A stretch of DNA of 40,379 nt from Pararhizobium mangrovi (GTDB taxonomy: Bacteria; Pseudomonadota; Alphaproteobacteria; Rhizobiales; Rhizobiaceae), in the NCBI RefSeq assembly GCF_006516965.1, contig NZ_VHLH01000035.1:1-40379 (forward strand). Direction: 5' to 3'. The position numbers and the translations under genes are program-made. Position 1 is the first letter of the stretch. The number at the start of each line of letters is the position of its first letter. Below the pieces are notes generated by a model that was given only the letters and a program-made list of their open reading frames with translations, was not told where the DNA came from and ran no database searches. Below, piece by piece: positions 7,884 to 15,465 of the stretch.

Positions 7884-8813
7884 TCAGCGAAGCGTCCCCG
7901 CGCCGGTATCGACATACGGCGCCCAGAACCGGACGGATTCCGCCAGCGCGCCGACGACCGCACGGTCGCTCGGTTCGCGTTCGCGAAAGGAGAGTTCGAG
8001 GCAGATCTCGTTGTCCGTTCCGCCGCCGGTACGGACCGCATCCAGCAGCTTCTCCGGCTGGACGCGACCCTCAGCGTTATACCGTTCGGTGAAGGGCCAG
8101 TGGCCGCCCTTGTTCATCGACGACTGCTTGACGTGGATGATCGGCGAGCGCGGCGGAAAGGCTTCGGCCCAGGCATACGGATCGACGTCGTCGGGATTTG
8201 CGGAGGCGACGTCGCCATGGTCGATGTCGACCATCATGCGCATGGGAACCGCGAAGCCGGCCGCGTCCAGCCGGTCCTGAAGCGCGCGACAGCTTTCGAT
8301 CGTATGGCCGAATTCGCGACCGACCGACATCGGTTCCCAGAAGAGGTAGTCGAGACCGGCCGCCTTCGCCTGCTCCGCGACCTCGCCCCAGCAATCGATC
8401 GCGATCCGTATCAGCTCCTCGCGTCGCGCCTCGTCGTCGAAATCCTTCAGCGTGAAGATCGCGAACTGCGTTCCCATGCCGGTGGCGCCGAGATCGGCGG
8501 AGATATCGGCGAAGGCGCGGAACCAGTCGACGTAGTAGCGGCGCACTTCGGGGTCCGGATGGCCGAAATGGTTGAGGCGACCGTATGGGCCGGTCATGCC
8601 GGAGGTGATGCGTACGCCGGTGCGCGCCGTCGCTTCGTTGAAAGCACGCACGTATCGGCGGATCGTCGCGGCCGGCCATGCCGGATTGACGAATTCGTGC
8701 GTGAGCTGGACGTCGCGCAGGCCGATGTCGTGCGCGATCGTGTCGATCAGATCGTCCGGCTCGGCGAAGCGATTGACGAGCGGGTTGGTGTTCACTGACA
8801 GCGTAAAGGCCAT
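7884..8813 (-). CDS. eryC: L-3-tetrulose-4-phosphate racemase (xylose-isomerase-like)
   Basis: A 309-residue TIM-barrel protein of the xylose isomerase/AP endonuclease-2 type, with DVQLTHEFVNP, DYLFWEPMSVGREFGHT, RMMVDIDHGDVASANPDDVD and SPIIHVKQSS as likely metal/substrate segments. In Brucella, EryC interconverts L- and D-3-tetrulose 4-phosphate. The gene begins 17 bases after eryB and closes the eryABC unit; EryB makes its substrate and EryH takes its product. ATG 8813 is chosen for GGGGAGGAAGGG just upstream; the frame stays open further upstream, but that part overlaps eryB. Identification rests on the fold plus the full erythritol context. Confidence 0.85.
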   Translation of the reverse strand: MAFTLSVNTNPLVNRFAEPDDLIDTIAHDIGLRDVQLTHEFVNPAWPAATIRRYVRAFNEATARTGVRITSGMTGPYGRLNHFGHPDPEVRRYYVDWFRAFADISADLGATGMGTQFAIFTLKDFDDEARREELIRIAIDCWGEVAEQAKAAGLDYLFWEPMSVGREFGHTIESCRALQDRLDAAGFAVPMRMMVDIDHGDVASANPDDVDPYAWAEAFPPRSPIIHVKQSSMNKGGHWPFTERYNAEGRVQPEKLLDAVRTGGGTDNEICLELSFREREPSDRAVVGALAESVRFWAPYVDTGAGTLR

Positions 8814-8830
8814 CCCTTCCTCCCCTCTGC

Positions 8831-10348
8831 TTACGCCGCCTCGACGGCACGTTGCTCGAACCAGGCGCGAAACCGTTCCATCTCGTCGGCGTTCATGTGG
8901 CGGGCGTGCTTGGTCCGCCGCTCGACCACGTCTTCGGCGGTCGAAGCCCATTCCGTGCGCATGACGAATTCCGCCTCGCAGGCGTAGAACGTCTCGCAGA
9001 AGCGCTCGCCGAGCGCGTCGAGGCTCGCGACACCGCGCAGGAGTTCGTGGATCCTCGTGCCGTAGAGCCGGGCGTAATGCTTGGCGAGACGGGCGGGCAG
9101 GAACGGGTAGCGTCTCCGGCAGTCGGCGAGGAACTGCTCGAAATCGCCGTCGGCCATATCGCCGCCCGGCAGGTGCCCCTCCCGGGTCCATGCCTTCTTC
9201 ATCTTCGGATAGAAGGGTTGCAGCTTTTCCAGCGCATGCTCGGAAAGGCGGCGGAACGTGGTGATCTTGCCGCCGAAGACCGAAAGCAGCGGCGCTTCGC
9301 CGTCGCGGCCGTCGACGTCGAAGATGTAGTCCCGCGTCACCGCGCTCGGGTTCTCGTTGTCGTCGTCGTAAAGCGGGCGCACGCCGGAAAAGGTGTGAAG
9401 GACGTCCTCGCGCCGCACGGTATGCTTAAAGTAGCGGCCGATCGCCTTCAGCAGGTATTCGATCTCGCTTTCGTCGGCCTTCACGTCTTCCGGCTTGCCT
9501 TCGTAGGCGATGTCGGTCGTGCCGATCAGCGCCTTGTCGCCCTCGTAGGGGTTCACGAAGATCACCCGGCGATCGGTGTTCTGGATGAGATAGGCGTGCT
9601 CGCCCTGCCAGAACTTCGGCACGACGATGTGGCTGCCCTTGACCATGCGCACATGGCGTTGCGAATTGCCGCCGGCCACCGTGCCGATCACCGAATTGAC
9701 CCAGGGGCCGGCCGCGTTGACGAGGCCGCGCGCCCGCACGCGCCGTTCCTCGCCCGTGCGCGTGTCCTTCAGCGTCGCGTGCCAGAGATTACCCTCGCGC
9801 CGTGCGGAAACGCATTCGGTGCGCACGCACACCTCGGCGCCGTGGTCGCGCGCGTCCATCGCGTTCAGCACCACGAGGCGCGCATCGTCGACCCAGCAGT
9901 CGGAATATTCGAAGGCGCGGGTGAACGCGTCGCGCACCGGCGCCCCTTCGGGAGCGGTGCGCAGGTCGAGCGTGCGCGTGCCGGGCAGCTTCTTTCGCCC
10001 GCCCAGATGGTCGTAGAGGAAGAGCCCGAGACGCACGAGCCAGGCCGGGCGGTCCTGCGGACTGTGCGGCAGTACGAAGCGCATCGGCCAGATGATGTGC
10101 GGGGCCGATGCCATCAGCACCTCGCGCTCGATCAGTGCTTCGCGTACCAGCCGGAACTCGTAGTATTCGAGATAGCGCAGCCCGCCATGGACGAGCTTGC
10201 CGGAACGCGAGCTCGTCGCTTCCGCGAGATCCCCCTTTTCGCAAAGCAGAACCGAAAGCCCGCGACCGGAAGCATCACGGGCGATGCCGGCGCCGTTCAC
10301 GCCGCCGCCGATGACGAGCAGATCGAAGATGTTGTCATTCTCGCTCAA
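8831..10348 (-). CDS. eryB: L-erythritol-4-phosphate dehydrogenase (GlpD family)
   Basis: A 505-residue FAD-dependent enzyme of the glycerol-3-phosphate dehydrogenase family. The N-terminal FAD loop GGGVNGAG lies at about residues 14-21, followed by the family block ATSSRSGKLVHGGLRYLE. A second FAD segment reads ARGLVNAAGPWVNSV. The C-terminal part contains FGGKITTFRRLSEHALEKL. EryB oxidises L-erythritol 4-phosphate to L-3-tetrulose 4-phosphate. The probable start is TTG at 10348, with GGAG eight bases upstream; no ATG lies near the conserved N-terminus and an upstream ATG at 10465 lies inside eryA. It starts 16 bases after the eryA stop and is followed by eryC. Confidence 0.87.
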   Translation of the reverse strand: MSENDNIFDLLVIGGGVNGAGIARDASGRGLSVLLCEKGDLAEATSSRSGKLVHGGLRYLEYYEFRLVREALIEREVLMASAPHIIWPMRFVLPHSPQDRPAWLVRLGLFLYDHLGGRKKLPGTRTLDLRTAPEGAPVRDAFTRAFEYSDCWVDDARLVVLNAMDARDHGAEVCVRTECVSARREGNLWHATLKDTRTGEERRVRARGLVNAAGPWVNSVIGTVAGGNSQRHVRMVKGSHIVVPKFWQGEHAYLIQNTDRRVIFVNPYEGDKALIGTTDIAYEGKPEDVKADESEIEYLLKAIGRYFKHTVRREDVLHTFSGVRPLYDDDNENPSAVTRDYIFDVDGRDGEAPLLSVFGGKITTFRRLSEHALEKLQPFYPKMKKAWTREGHLPGGDMADGDFEQFLADCRRRYPFLPARLAKHYARLYGTRIHELLRGVASLDALGERFCETFYACEAEFVMRTEWASTAEDVVERRTKHARHMNADEMERFRAWFEQRAVEAA

Positions 10349-10364
10349 AAGAGTGTCTCCATTC

Positions 10365-11933
10365 TCACGCGCCCTGCCCGTTCGCCGTGCCGCGTCCGGC
10401 CATCGAGCGCCAGACGGGCCGCAGCACTTGGTGCGCTTCGACGAAGGCGGGGAAGAGCCGGTCATATGTCCGTGCGAGCGTCTCGTCGCAGGGTTCCGCC
10501 TCGCCGAGAAGCGGCGTCACCCATGCGTCGCAGCACGCCTCCATTGAAGGATAGACGCCGAGCCTGACGGCCGCGATCATGGCCGCACCGGCCGCGCCCG
10601 CCTCCTGCCTCGAACCGGTGCGCATGCGCGCGTGCGTCGCAGCGCCGAACACGCGCCGCAGCGACGGGCTGCGCGCCGCCCCGCCGGTCAGCCGGATCTC
10701 CTCGGGCAGTTCGCCCATCGCCGCGTAGCAGTCGCGACCGGCGAACGCGAGCCCCTCGACGACCGCGCGCGCGAGATCGGCGAAGCCGTGGCGGGTGGAA
10801 AGGCCGACGAAGCCCGCCCGCGCCGCCGCATCGACGAAGGGGCCACGCTCGCCGGCCTCCGAGATATAGGGCTGGTAGAGTGCCGTCCCCGGCTCGGCGG
10901 TCGTCACCCAGCGATCGAGCGCGCGCATCAGTTCTCCATGCCCGGGTTCGCTGCCGGCAATCGAAAGGACATCGCGGGCAAGGCGCAGCACCCAGTCGAT
11001 GTTGAGCGTGGCAGCCATGTTGGACTGAAGCTGCGCATAGGTTCCAGGCACCGGCATGGCGATCGTATAGCCGGAGGCGCGCTCGTCGAGCGTCACCGCC
11101 TCGACGCTGCGGGCAAGGCGCATGTGCATGCCCGTCGAACCGACGATCGAACAGCCGACATCGGCCGTCCGGTCGTAGAGGCCGGCGCCGAGCGCGGTGC
11201 AGACGATATCGATATAGCCGAGCACCACGGGCGTGCCCGCGAGAAGCCCCGTTTGCCCGGCTGCATCGGCGCCGAGCGCATCGTGGCGTTCGAGCCCGTT
11301 CACGATCTCCGGCATCAGCCGCCGCTCGTCGTCAAGCCCGAGCAGCGAAACGACCTCGTCGCTATAGGTAAGCGTGCGGTAGTCGCCGAAGGTCAGCGTC
11401 CCCTCGCTGGGGTCGGTCGCGATCCGTCCCGTCAGCTTGTGATAAAGCCAGTCCTTGCAGTGGAACGCCGCGGCGGCCGCTTCGATGCGCTCCGGCTCGG
11501 CTCGACGCAGCCATTGAAGCTGGCCGCCCTGCTGGCAGGCGTTGAGCCCGGTTCCCGTCAGTTCGTAGCGGCGCCGATCGGCAGGGTCTTGCCGTGCGGC
11601 ACGAACGATCTCGCCGGCGCGCGCATCGAGCCACAGCAGCCCCCCGCCGACGGGTTCGCCGTCGCGCCCGACGAGCCACGTTCCGTCGCCCTGCCCCGTC
11701 ACCGCGATGCCGGCCGTACGCTCGGCAAGACCGGAAACCTTGCCACCGAGCGCGCGCAGCGTTTCGGCCGTCTTGCGCCAGGTGAGGTTCATGTCCTGCT
11801 CGACACCGCCGCCTTCCAACGTGTCGTAGACATTGGGCATGGACGCCATGGCGAGCTGCACGCCGTTCGTGTCGAAGGCGACAGACTTGATGACGGAGGT
11901 GCCGGCGTCGATGCCGATGATCACGTCCTTCAT
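10365..11933 (-). CDS. eryA: erythritol kinase (FGGY family)
   Basis: A 522-residue FGGY-family carbohydrate kinase, close to the length of Brucella EryA (about 519). The N-terminal phosphate loop is IIGIDAGTSVIKSVAFD. Later blocks include GIAVTGQGDGTWLVGRDG, GGGLLWLDARAGE, and the C-terminal ATP-binding LTGGAARSPSLRRVFGAA. It phosphorylates erythritol to L-erythritol 4-phosphate. It is first in the eryABC unit. Its ATG overlaps the TGA of a 29-codon leader frame (11930-12019) in an ATGA arrangement, and no good ribosome-binding site of its own is visible, so translation may depend on coupling. A promoter/operator cassette lies about 105 bases upstream. Confidence 0.9.
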   Translation of the reverse strand: MKDVIIGIDAGTSVIKSVAFDTNGVQLAMASMPNVYDTLEGGGVEQDMNLTWRKTAETLRALGGKVSGLAERTAGIAVTGQGDGTWLVGRDGEPVGGGLLWLDARAGEIVRAARQDPADRRRYELTGTGLNACQQGGQLQWLRRAEPERIEAAAAAFHCKDWLYHKLTGRIATDPSEGTLTFGDYRTLTYSDEVVSLLGLDDERRLMPEIVNGLERHDALGADAAGQTGLLAGTPVVLGYIDIVCTALGAGLYDRTADVGCSIVGSTGMHMRLARSVEAVTLDERASGYTIAMPVPGTYAQLQSNMAATLNIDWVLRLARDVLSIAGSEPGHGELMRALDRWVTTAEPGTALYQPYISEAGERGPFVDAAARAGFVGLSTRHGFADLARAVVEGLAFAGRDCYAAMGELPEEIRLTGGAARSPSLRRVFGAATHARMRTGSRQEAGAAGAAMIAAVRLGVYPSMEACCDAWVTPLLGEAEPCDETLARTYDRLFPAFVEAHQVLRPVWRSMAGRGTANGQGA

Positions 11934-12019
11934 CGCTCGCGGTCCCGGCGCGCGCCGCAGACAGAGCCGAAGGCAGGTGCCTCGCGGCGTGGACGCATTG
12001 GAGCAGACGCCCCGCGCAT
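11930..12019 (-). CDS. possible leader peptide coupled to eryA
   Basis: A 29-codon frame begins at ATG 12019, just after a strong SD (GGGAGGAGG) and the palindromic operator, and ends in TGA at 11930-11932, overlapping the eryA ATG as ATGA. The peptide begins MRGASAPMRPRREAP, is Arg/Ala-rich, and resembles nothing I know. Its SD position relative to the operator mirrors that of eryD. It may serve only to carry ribosomes to eryA. Codon use cannot prove that the peptide itself matters. Confidence 0.45.
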   Translation of the reverse strand: MRGASAPMRPRREAPAFGSVCGARRDRER

Positions 12020-12036
12020 GATCGCCTCCTCCCGAC

Positions 12037-12091
12037 GATGATAATTATATCAGTTAAGCGAAAAATTTTCAGAAACGGGTCGCGTTGTCAA
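12037..12091 (-). promoter_or_regulatory. promoter/operator of the eryABC unit
   Basis: On the minus strand: TTGACA (12091-12086), 15 bases, GAAAATTTTT (12070-12061), 8 bases, then the palindrome TGATATAATTATCA (12052-12039), followed by SD GGGAGGAGG. The arrangement is almost identical to that before eryD. The stretch between AT-box and palindrome contains CGCTTAA here and TTAAGCG before eryD, so the same heptamer occurs in opposite orientation. A perfect TATAAT inside the palindrome has no good -35 at 17 bases. Confidence 0.65.
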
Positions 12092-12213
12092 TGCGTGCCG
12101 CGCGCGTTTCTGCGGGAGACGTCCACATGTTCGGCTGTCGGAAGCGCCGAGCGCAAAGGGTCGCCATCACCCGCGTGACGGCGACCGCTTCACGTCTCGC
12201 GAATACGGCTCGT

Positions 12214-12681
12214 TCAGGAGGTGCGCTGCTCGCGATATCGGGCGTCGATCTCGTTCATCTTATCGACCTTTCGGGCCGAACCGCCGCCCTGGAACTCGTT
12301 GGAAAGCCAGATGTCCGCGAGCATCTTCGCGACGTTCGGCCCGGTGTTCAGCGCGCCCATGGTGATGACTTGCGCGTTGTTCGAGGCGATCGCGCGTTCG
12401 GCGGCATAGGGGTCCGAGACGCTCGCCGCGCGCACGCCCGGCACCTTGTTGGCGGTGATCGCCATGCCGAGGCCGGTGCCGCAGATCAGGATGCCGCGCT
12501 CGTGCTCGCCGCGGGCGATCCGCTCGGCCAGTTCGAGGGCGATGTCGGGGTAGTCGACCGGCTGGTCCTCGTGCACGCCGATGTCCTCGACCTCGTGGCC
12601 CTTGCCGCGCAGGTGCTCGACGAGCGCGTTCTTCATTTCGAGACCGAGATGGTCCGTTCCGATGACGACTTTCTTGCCCAT
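12214..12681 (-). CDS. eryI: D-erythrose-4-phosphate isomerase (RpiB homologue)
   Basis: A 155-residue RpiB/LacAB-family sugar-phosphate isomerase. Features: VVIGTDHLGLEMKNALVEHL at the N-terminus, VDYPDIALELAERIARGE, the active-site cysteine in RGILICGTGLGMAITANK, and SDPYAAERAIASNNAQVITMG. In Brucella this homologue (EryI) converts D-erythrulose 1-phosphate to D-erythrose 4-phosphate, the last step before the pentose phosphate pathway. It lies 38 bases downstream of eryH and ends 195 bases before the eryA leader. A generic ribose-5-phosphate isomerase B role is possible but less likely in this context. Confidence 0.85.
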   Translation of the reverse strand: MGKKVVIGTDHLGLEMKNALVEHLRGKGHEVEDIGVHEDQPVDYPDIALELAERIARGEHERGILICGTGLGMAITANKVPGVRAASVSDPYAAERAIASNNAQVITMGALNTGPNVAKMLADIWLSNEFQGGGSARKVDKMNEIDARYREQRTS

Positions 12682-12719
12682 GATGGTGTCACTCCGTCTG
12701 AAAGGGTTTGGCGCTTGGT

Positions 12720-13496
12720 TCACGCCGTCGCATCGAGCGCGGCGGCGCATTGGGAAAGGATGCCGAGATAGCCTTCGGCCTGCCAGGCGGAACGGCCGAT
12801 GAAGAGCCCGTCGATCGTCTCGCGCCGGATCAGGTCCTCGCAATTGCCCGGATTGACGCTGCCGCCGTAAAGCACCGGCGCGCCGTCCGGAAGCAGTTCG
12901 CGCGTCTGCGTGGCGATCTTCGCATGGCGCTCCTCGGCGTAGTCGGGCGAAGCCGGAACGCCGCCCTCGCCGATCGCCCAGACCGGCTCGTAGGCAAAGA
13001 GGATCGGCGAATTCACAGCCTTGCTGTCGAGATGGGCAAGCGCGCCGCGTACCTGTTCGCAAAGCACGGCGTCGGCCCGGCCCGCTTCGCGTTCGTCCAT
13101 CGTCTCGCCGACGCACACGAGCGGAGCGAGGCCGTGGGCGATCGCGGCGGCGACCTTGCGGCCGACGGTCTCGTCCGTCTCGCCAAAATGCGTGCGCCGT
13201 TCGCTATGGCCGAGTTCGACGAGGTCGAGGCCGCAATCGACGAGCATCGCCGGCGAGATTTCGCCGGTCCAGGCCCCCGCATCGGCCCAATGCATGGTCT
13301 GCGCACCCACCTTCACACCGGTATCGGCAAGCGCGGCCTTGATCTCGCGAACGGCGGTGAAGGGCGGAATGACGAATGGCTGGATCGCCGGGTGCGGCTT
13401 CAGGTCCGCATTCAGCCGCTCGGCGAAGCTCAGCGCCTCGGGCAGCGTCTTGTTCATTTTCCAGCTCGTGCCGATCCATACCGAACGCTCAGCCAT
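12720..13496 (-). CDS. eryH: D-3-tetrulose-4-phosphate isomerase (TpiA2 homologue)
   Basis: A 258-residue triosephosphate-isomerase-type barrel. Visible catalytic features are WIGTSWKMNK with the active-site Lys, LVELGHSERR with the His, FAYEPVWAIGEG with the Glu, and the phosphate-binding LYGGSVNPGN. Sequence divergence from housekeeping TpiA and the erythritol context indicate the second enzyme, EryH/TpiA2, which isomerises D-3-tetrulose 4-phosphate to D-erythrulose 1-phosphate. ATG 13496 has GGAG nine bases upstream; the in-frame ATG 13511 has none. The start lies inside the end of eryR (8-base overlap), so the two genes are coupled. Confidence 0.87.
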   Translation of the reverse strand: MAERSVWIGTSWKMNKTLPEALSFAERLNADLKPHPAIQPFVIPPFTAVREIKAALADTGVKVGAQTMHWADAGAWTGEISPAMLVDCGLDLVELGHSERRTHFGETDETVGRKVAAAIAHGLAPLVCVGETMDEREAGRADAVLCEQVRGALAHLDSKAVNSPILFAYEPVWAIGEGGVPASPDYAEERHAKIATQTRELLPDGAPVLYGGSVNPGNCEDLIRRETIDGLFIGRSAWQAEGYLGILSQCAAALDATA

Positions 13497-14274
13497 GCCC
13501 GTCTTCTCCATGTGCCGAAGCCACTTCCGGATGGATGCCGGCTGCCGCAAGCGGCGTCGCGGCGGCCGGACCGAGCGGTTCGCCGGTGAAAACCGTGTCG
13601 AAATCGGCGAGATCGGCAAGGAAATGCAGCGCCGATCGCCCGAACTTCGCGTGGTCGGCCAGCAGGCAGCGCCTTTCGGCGGCCGCCATCATCAACCGCT
13701 TCACCTGAACGACCCCTTCGTCCTGATGGTAGGCGGACGTCCCCAGGATCGCGGACGTGGAAAGGAAGGCGACGTCGGCGCGAAGCGAGCGGATCGCCTC
13801 CTCTGCGACGAGCCCGAAGAAGCCGTTGAACTTCGTGCTGTAGCGTCCGCCGAGCGCGATCAGTTCGATGCCGGAGCAGTCCGCGAATGCGCGTATGACG
13901 GCAAAACTTCCCGTCACGACGGTCAGCGGCCGGCGCTCGACGAGGTGCTCGACCATCGCCGCCACGGTCGAACCGTCGTCGAGCATCAACGTCTGGCCGG
14001 GTTCGACACTTGCGGCAGCCGCAGCCGCGATATGGCGCTTTTCCGCGATCGCAAGGCGTTCGCGATAGCGGAAATCGCTTTCGAACTTGGAACTCGCCTG
14101 GATCGAGGCGCCACCGCGCACCTTGCGCACGAAGCCGGCCTGCTCGAGTTCGTCGAGATCGCGATGGACCGTCATCCGGCTGACGCGGAAGCGCGCGGCG
14201 AGATCGTCGACCCCGGCACTTCCCGCCTCCATCAGCACGTCCATGATCTCCTGCCTTCGCATCCGCGCCTTCAT
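13489..14274 (-). CDS. eryR: DeoR-family transcriptional regulator of the ery locus
   Basis: A 261-residue DeoR-family regulator. The N-terminal winged helix (MRRQEIMDVLMEAGSAGVDD, then RFRVSRMTVHRDLDELE with the recognition helix) is followed by VRKVRGGASIQ and the DeoRC effector domain (LMLDDGSTVAAMVEHL, ELIALGGRY, KFGRSALHFLADLADFDTVF). It heads the minus-strand unit eryR-eryH-eryI and overlaps eryH. A DeoR regulator with the tpiA2-rpiB pair is part of rhizobial and Brucella erythritol loci. A sugar phosphate is the expected effector, inferred from the family. Confidence 0.82.
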   Translation of the reverse strand: MKARMRRQEIMDVLMEAGSAGVDDLAARFRVSRMTVHRDLDELEQAGFVRKVRGGASIQASSKFESDFRYRERLAIAEKRHIAAAAAASVEPGQTLMLDDGSTVAAMVEHLVERRPLTVVTGSFAVIRAFADCSGIELIALGGRYSTKFNGFFGLVAEEAIRSLRADVAFLSTSAILGTSAYHQDEGVVQVKRLMMAAAERRCLLADHAKFGRSALHFLADLADFDTVFTGEPLGPAAATPLAAAGIHPEVASAHGEDGHG

Positions 14275-14309
14275 ACCCTGAACATAGAAGCGGACACGTT
14301 CGTTGCAAC

Positions 14310-14342
14310 ACAGATTCTGTTATCTTGTGACGATATCTGTTA
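14310..14342 (-). promoter_or_regulatory. candidate operator upstream of eryR
   Basis: The 115-base gap between eryR and the GntR gene holds the palindrome ACAGATTCTGT (14310-14320). It also has two direct copies of TCTGTTA (14316-14322 and 14336-14342) spaced by 20 bases, about two helical turns. This kind of arrangement suits a DeoR-type autoregulator, but no -35/-10 pair is obvious. Confidence 0.35.
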
Positions 14343-14389
14343 CGGCACATTCATCCGAGGGCGGCCAGCCTGCGGTCCCGCAGTGCGGA

Positions 14390-15160
14390 TCAGCTCTTTT
14401 CCGGTGGCCACAGCCCGCCGCGCAGATAGGCCGGGAGTTCGCACGGGTAGCCCGCGCTTTCGAGGATGCCGGCCGTGACGTCGAGCAGCGAGGCCATCGC
14501 CTCGTAGGCGCGCGCACCCTCGCCCGCCCGCACGGCTTCGAAGACGGCGATATGCAGGTCGAGTGCCACCGGCAACCGGTTCGCCGGATCCGATCCGATC
14601 CAGATCGAGGAGCGCAGCGCTTCCTCGATTACGGCGCCGAAGCCCGAAAGCAGCCGGTTGCCGCTGCTCATGAGCAGGATGCGGTGAAACGAGACGTCGG
14701 CGGCGGTCGTCTCCGGCGTGCGCTCGCCATTGCCACGCGCCATCGCGAATACGGCGTGCTGCAGCGTTTCGAGCGCCTGCGCGTCGATATGCTCGGCAGC
14801 CATGCCGGCGGCAGCCGGCTCGATCATGCGGCGCAGGCCGAACAGTTCGCCGATGATGACGCGCGGTTCGACCACCTTCTGTCGCCAGCGCAGCACTTCC
14901 CGGTCGAGATAGTTCCAGTGCAACGGATCGGTGACGGTGGTGCCGATGCGCGGACGCGAGCGGATCATGCCCTTGGCGCCGAGCACCTGAAACGCCTCGC
15001 GCAGCACCGTGCGGCTTACCCCGAACTCGGCGAGGAGCTCGGCCTCGGGCGGGATGACGGTGCCCGGCGGATAATCCCCCGTCAGAATGCGTTCGGCGAG
15101 CGCCTCCGCCACCGTGATCGTTCGCCGACTGGATCGTCTTTCGTCCGGTTGCTTCGCCAT
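14390..15160 (-). CDS. FadR-type GntR transcriptional regulator
   Basis: A 256-residue GntR regulator. The N-terminal winged helix (about residues 14-75) shows LAERILTGDYPPGTVIPPEA and ELLAEFGVSRTVLREAFQVL followed by MIRSRPRIGTTV. The C-terminal all-helical FCD ligand domain starts near residue 100, with metal-binding-type residues in DVSFHRILLMSSGN and LDLHIAVFEAV. Such regulators usually respond to sugar acids or organic acids. It is divergent from the sugar ABC/AraD1 cluster at 15687-19665 and most likely controls it. The 526-base gap between them carries a 14-bp inverted repeat. ATG 15160 is taken as the start because the domain begins directly after it; the frame continues further upstream. 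Confidence 0.85.
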   Translation of the reverse strand: MAKQPDERRSSRRTITVAEALAERILTGDYPPGTVIPPEAELLAEFGVSRTVLREAFQVLGAKGMIRSRPRIGTTVTDPLHWNYLDREVLRWRQKVVEPRVIIGELFGLRRMIEPAAAGMAAEHIDAQALETLQHAVFAMARGNGERTPETTAADVSFHRILLMSSGNRLLSGFGAVIEEALRSSIWIGSDPANRLPVALDLHIAVFEAVRAGEGARAYEAMASLLDVTAGILESAGYPCELPAYLRGGLWPPEKS

Positions 15161-15196
15161 GCGCCGGCGTAGTGCCCTTTCTGCCAGGAACCGCTG

Positions 15197-15210
15197 AAAA
15201 GTATGATGAT
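15197..15210. repeat. left arm of a 14-bp inverted repeat, candidate GntR operator
   Basis: AAAAGTATGATGAT here is the exact reverse complement of ATCATCATACTTTT at 15329-15342. The arm lies 37 bases upstream of the GntR start, placing it near that gene's promoter, consistent with autoregulation. Confidence 0.55.
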
Positions 15211-15328
15211 ATGGCTCACGGACCCGTGCCGCAAGATAGCTGCGAAACGGTGCGAACCATGCAGTTCTTGCGCTGCAGCACCAATTTTCCACTGATTTTC
15301 CGTAGTGCGACAAAATCGAAGCTTTGAA

Positions 15329-15342
15329 ATCATCATACTTTT
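15329..15342. repeat. right arm of the 14-bp inverted repeat, candidate GntR operator
   Basis: ATCATCATACTTTT matches the left arm in inverse orientation, 118 bases away. This copy also sits in a local dyad, AAATCA-N9-TGATTT (15327-15347). It faces the plus-strand transporter genes, so the two arms could be a paired operator for divergent promoters. Confidence 0.55.
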
Positions 15343-15465
15343 GATTTACGTTTCGGAAAATCGGCGACCCTCCGAGGGGGAGAGAAGTCCGGGACGGCCA
15401 GCGCGGGAAGCGCTCGAAAGGCAGCCGGACGGTTTGTCGAGGAGGAAAGCGTGGAGGAGGTTTCG

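Noticed and set aside
8814-9191. N-terminal extension of eryC up to 9191
   Set aside because: The extension overlaps the end of eryB in another frame, and the strong SD before ATG 8813 marks the true start.
12039-12052. Perfect TATAAT inside the eryA palindrome as the -10 element
   Set aside because: No acceptable -35 lies about 17 bases upstream. The eryD copy has TATAAA at the equivalent place, and symmetry marks it as an operator. It could still be a secondary promoter.
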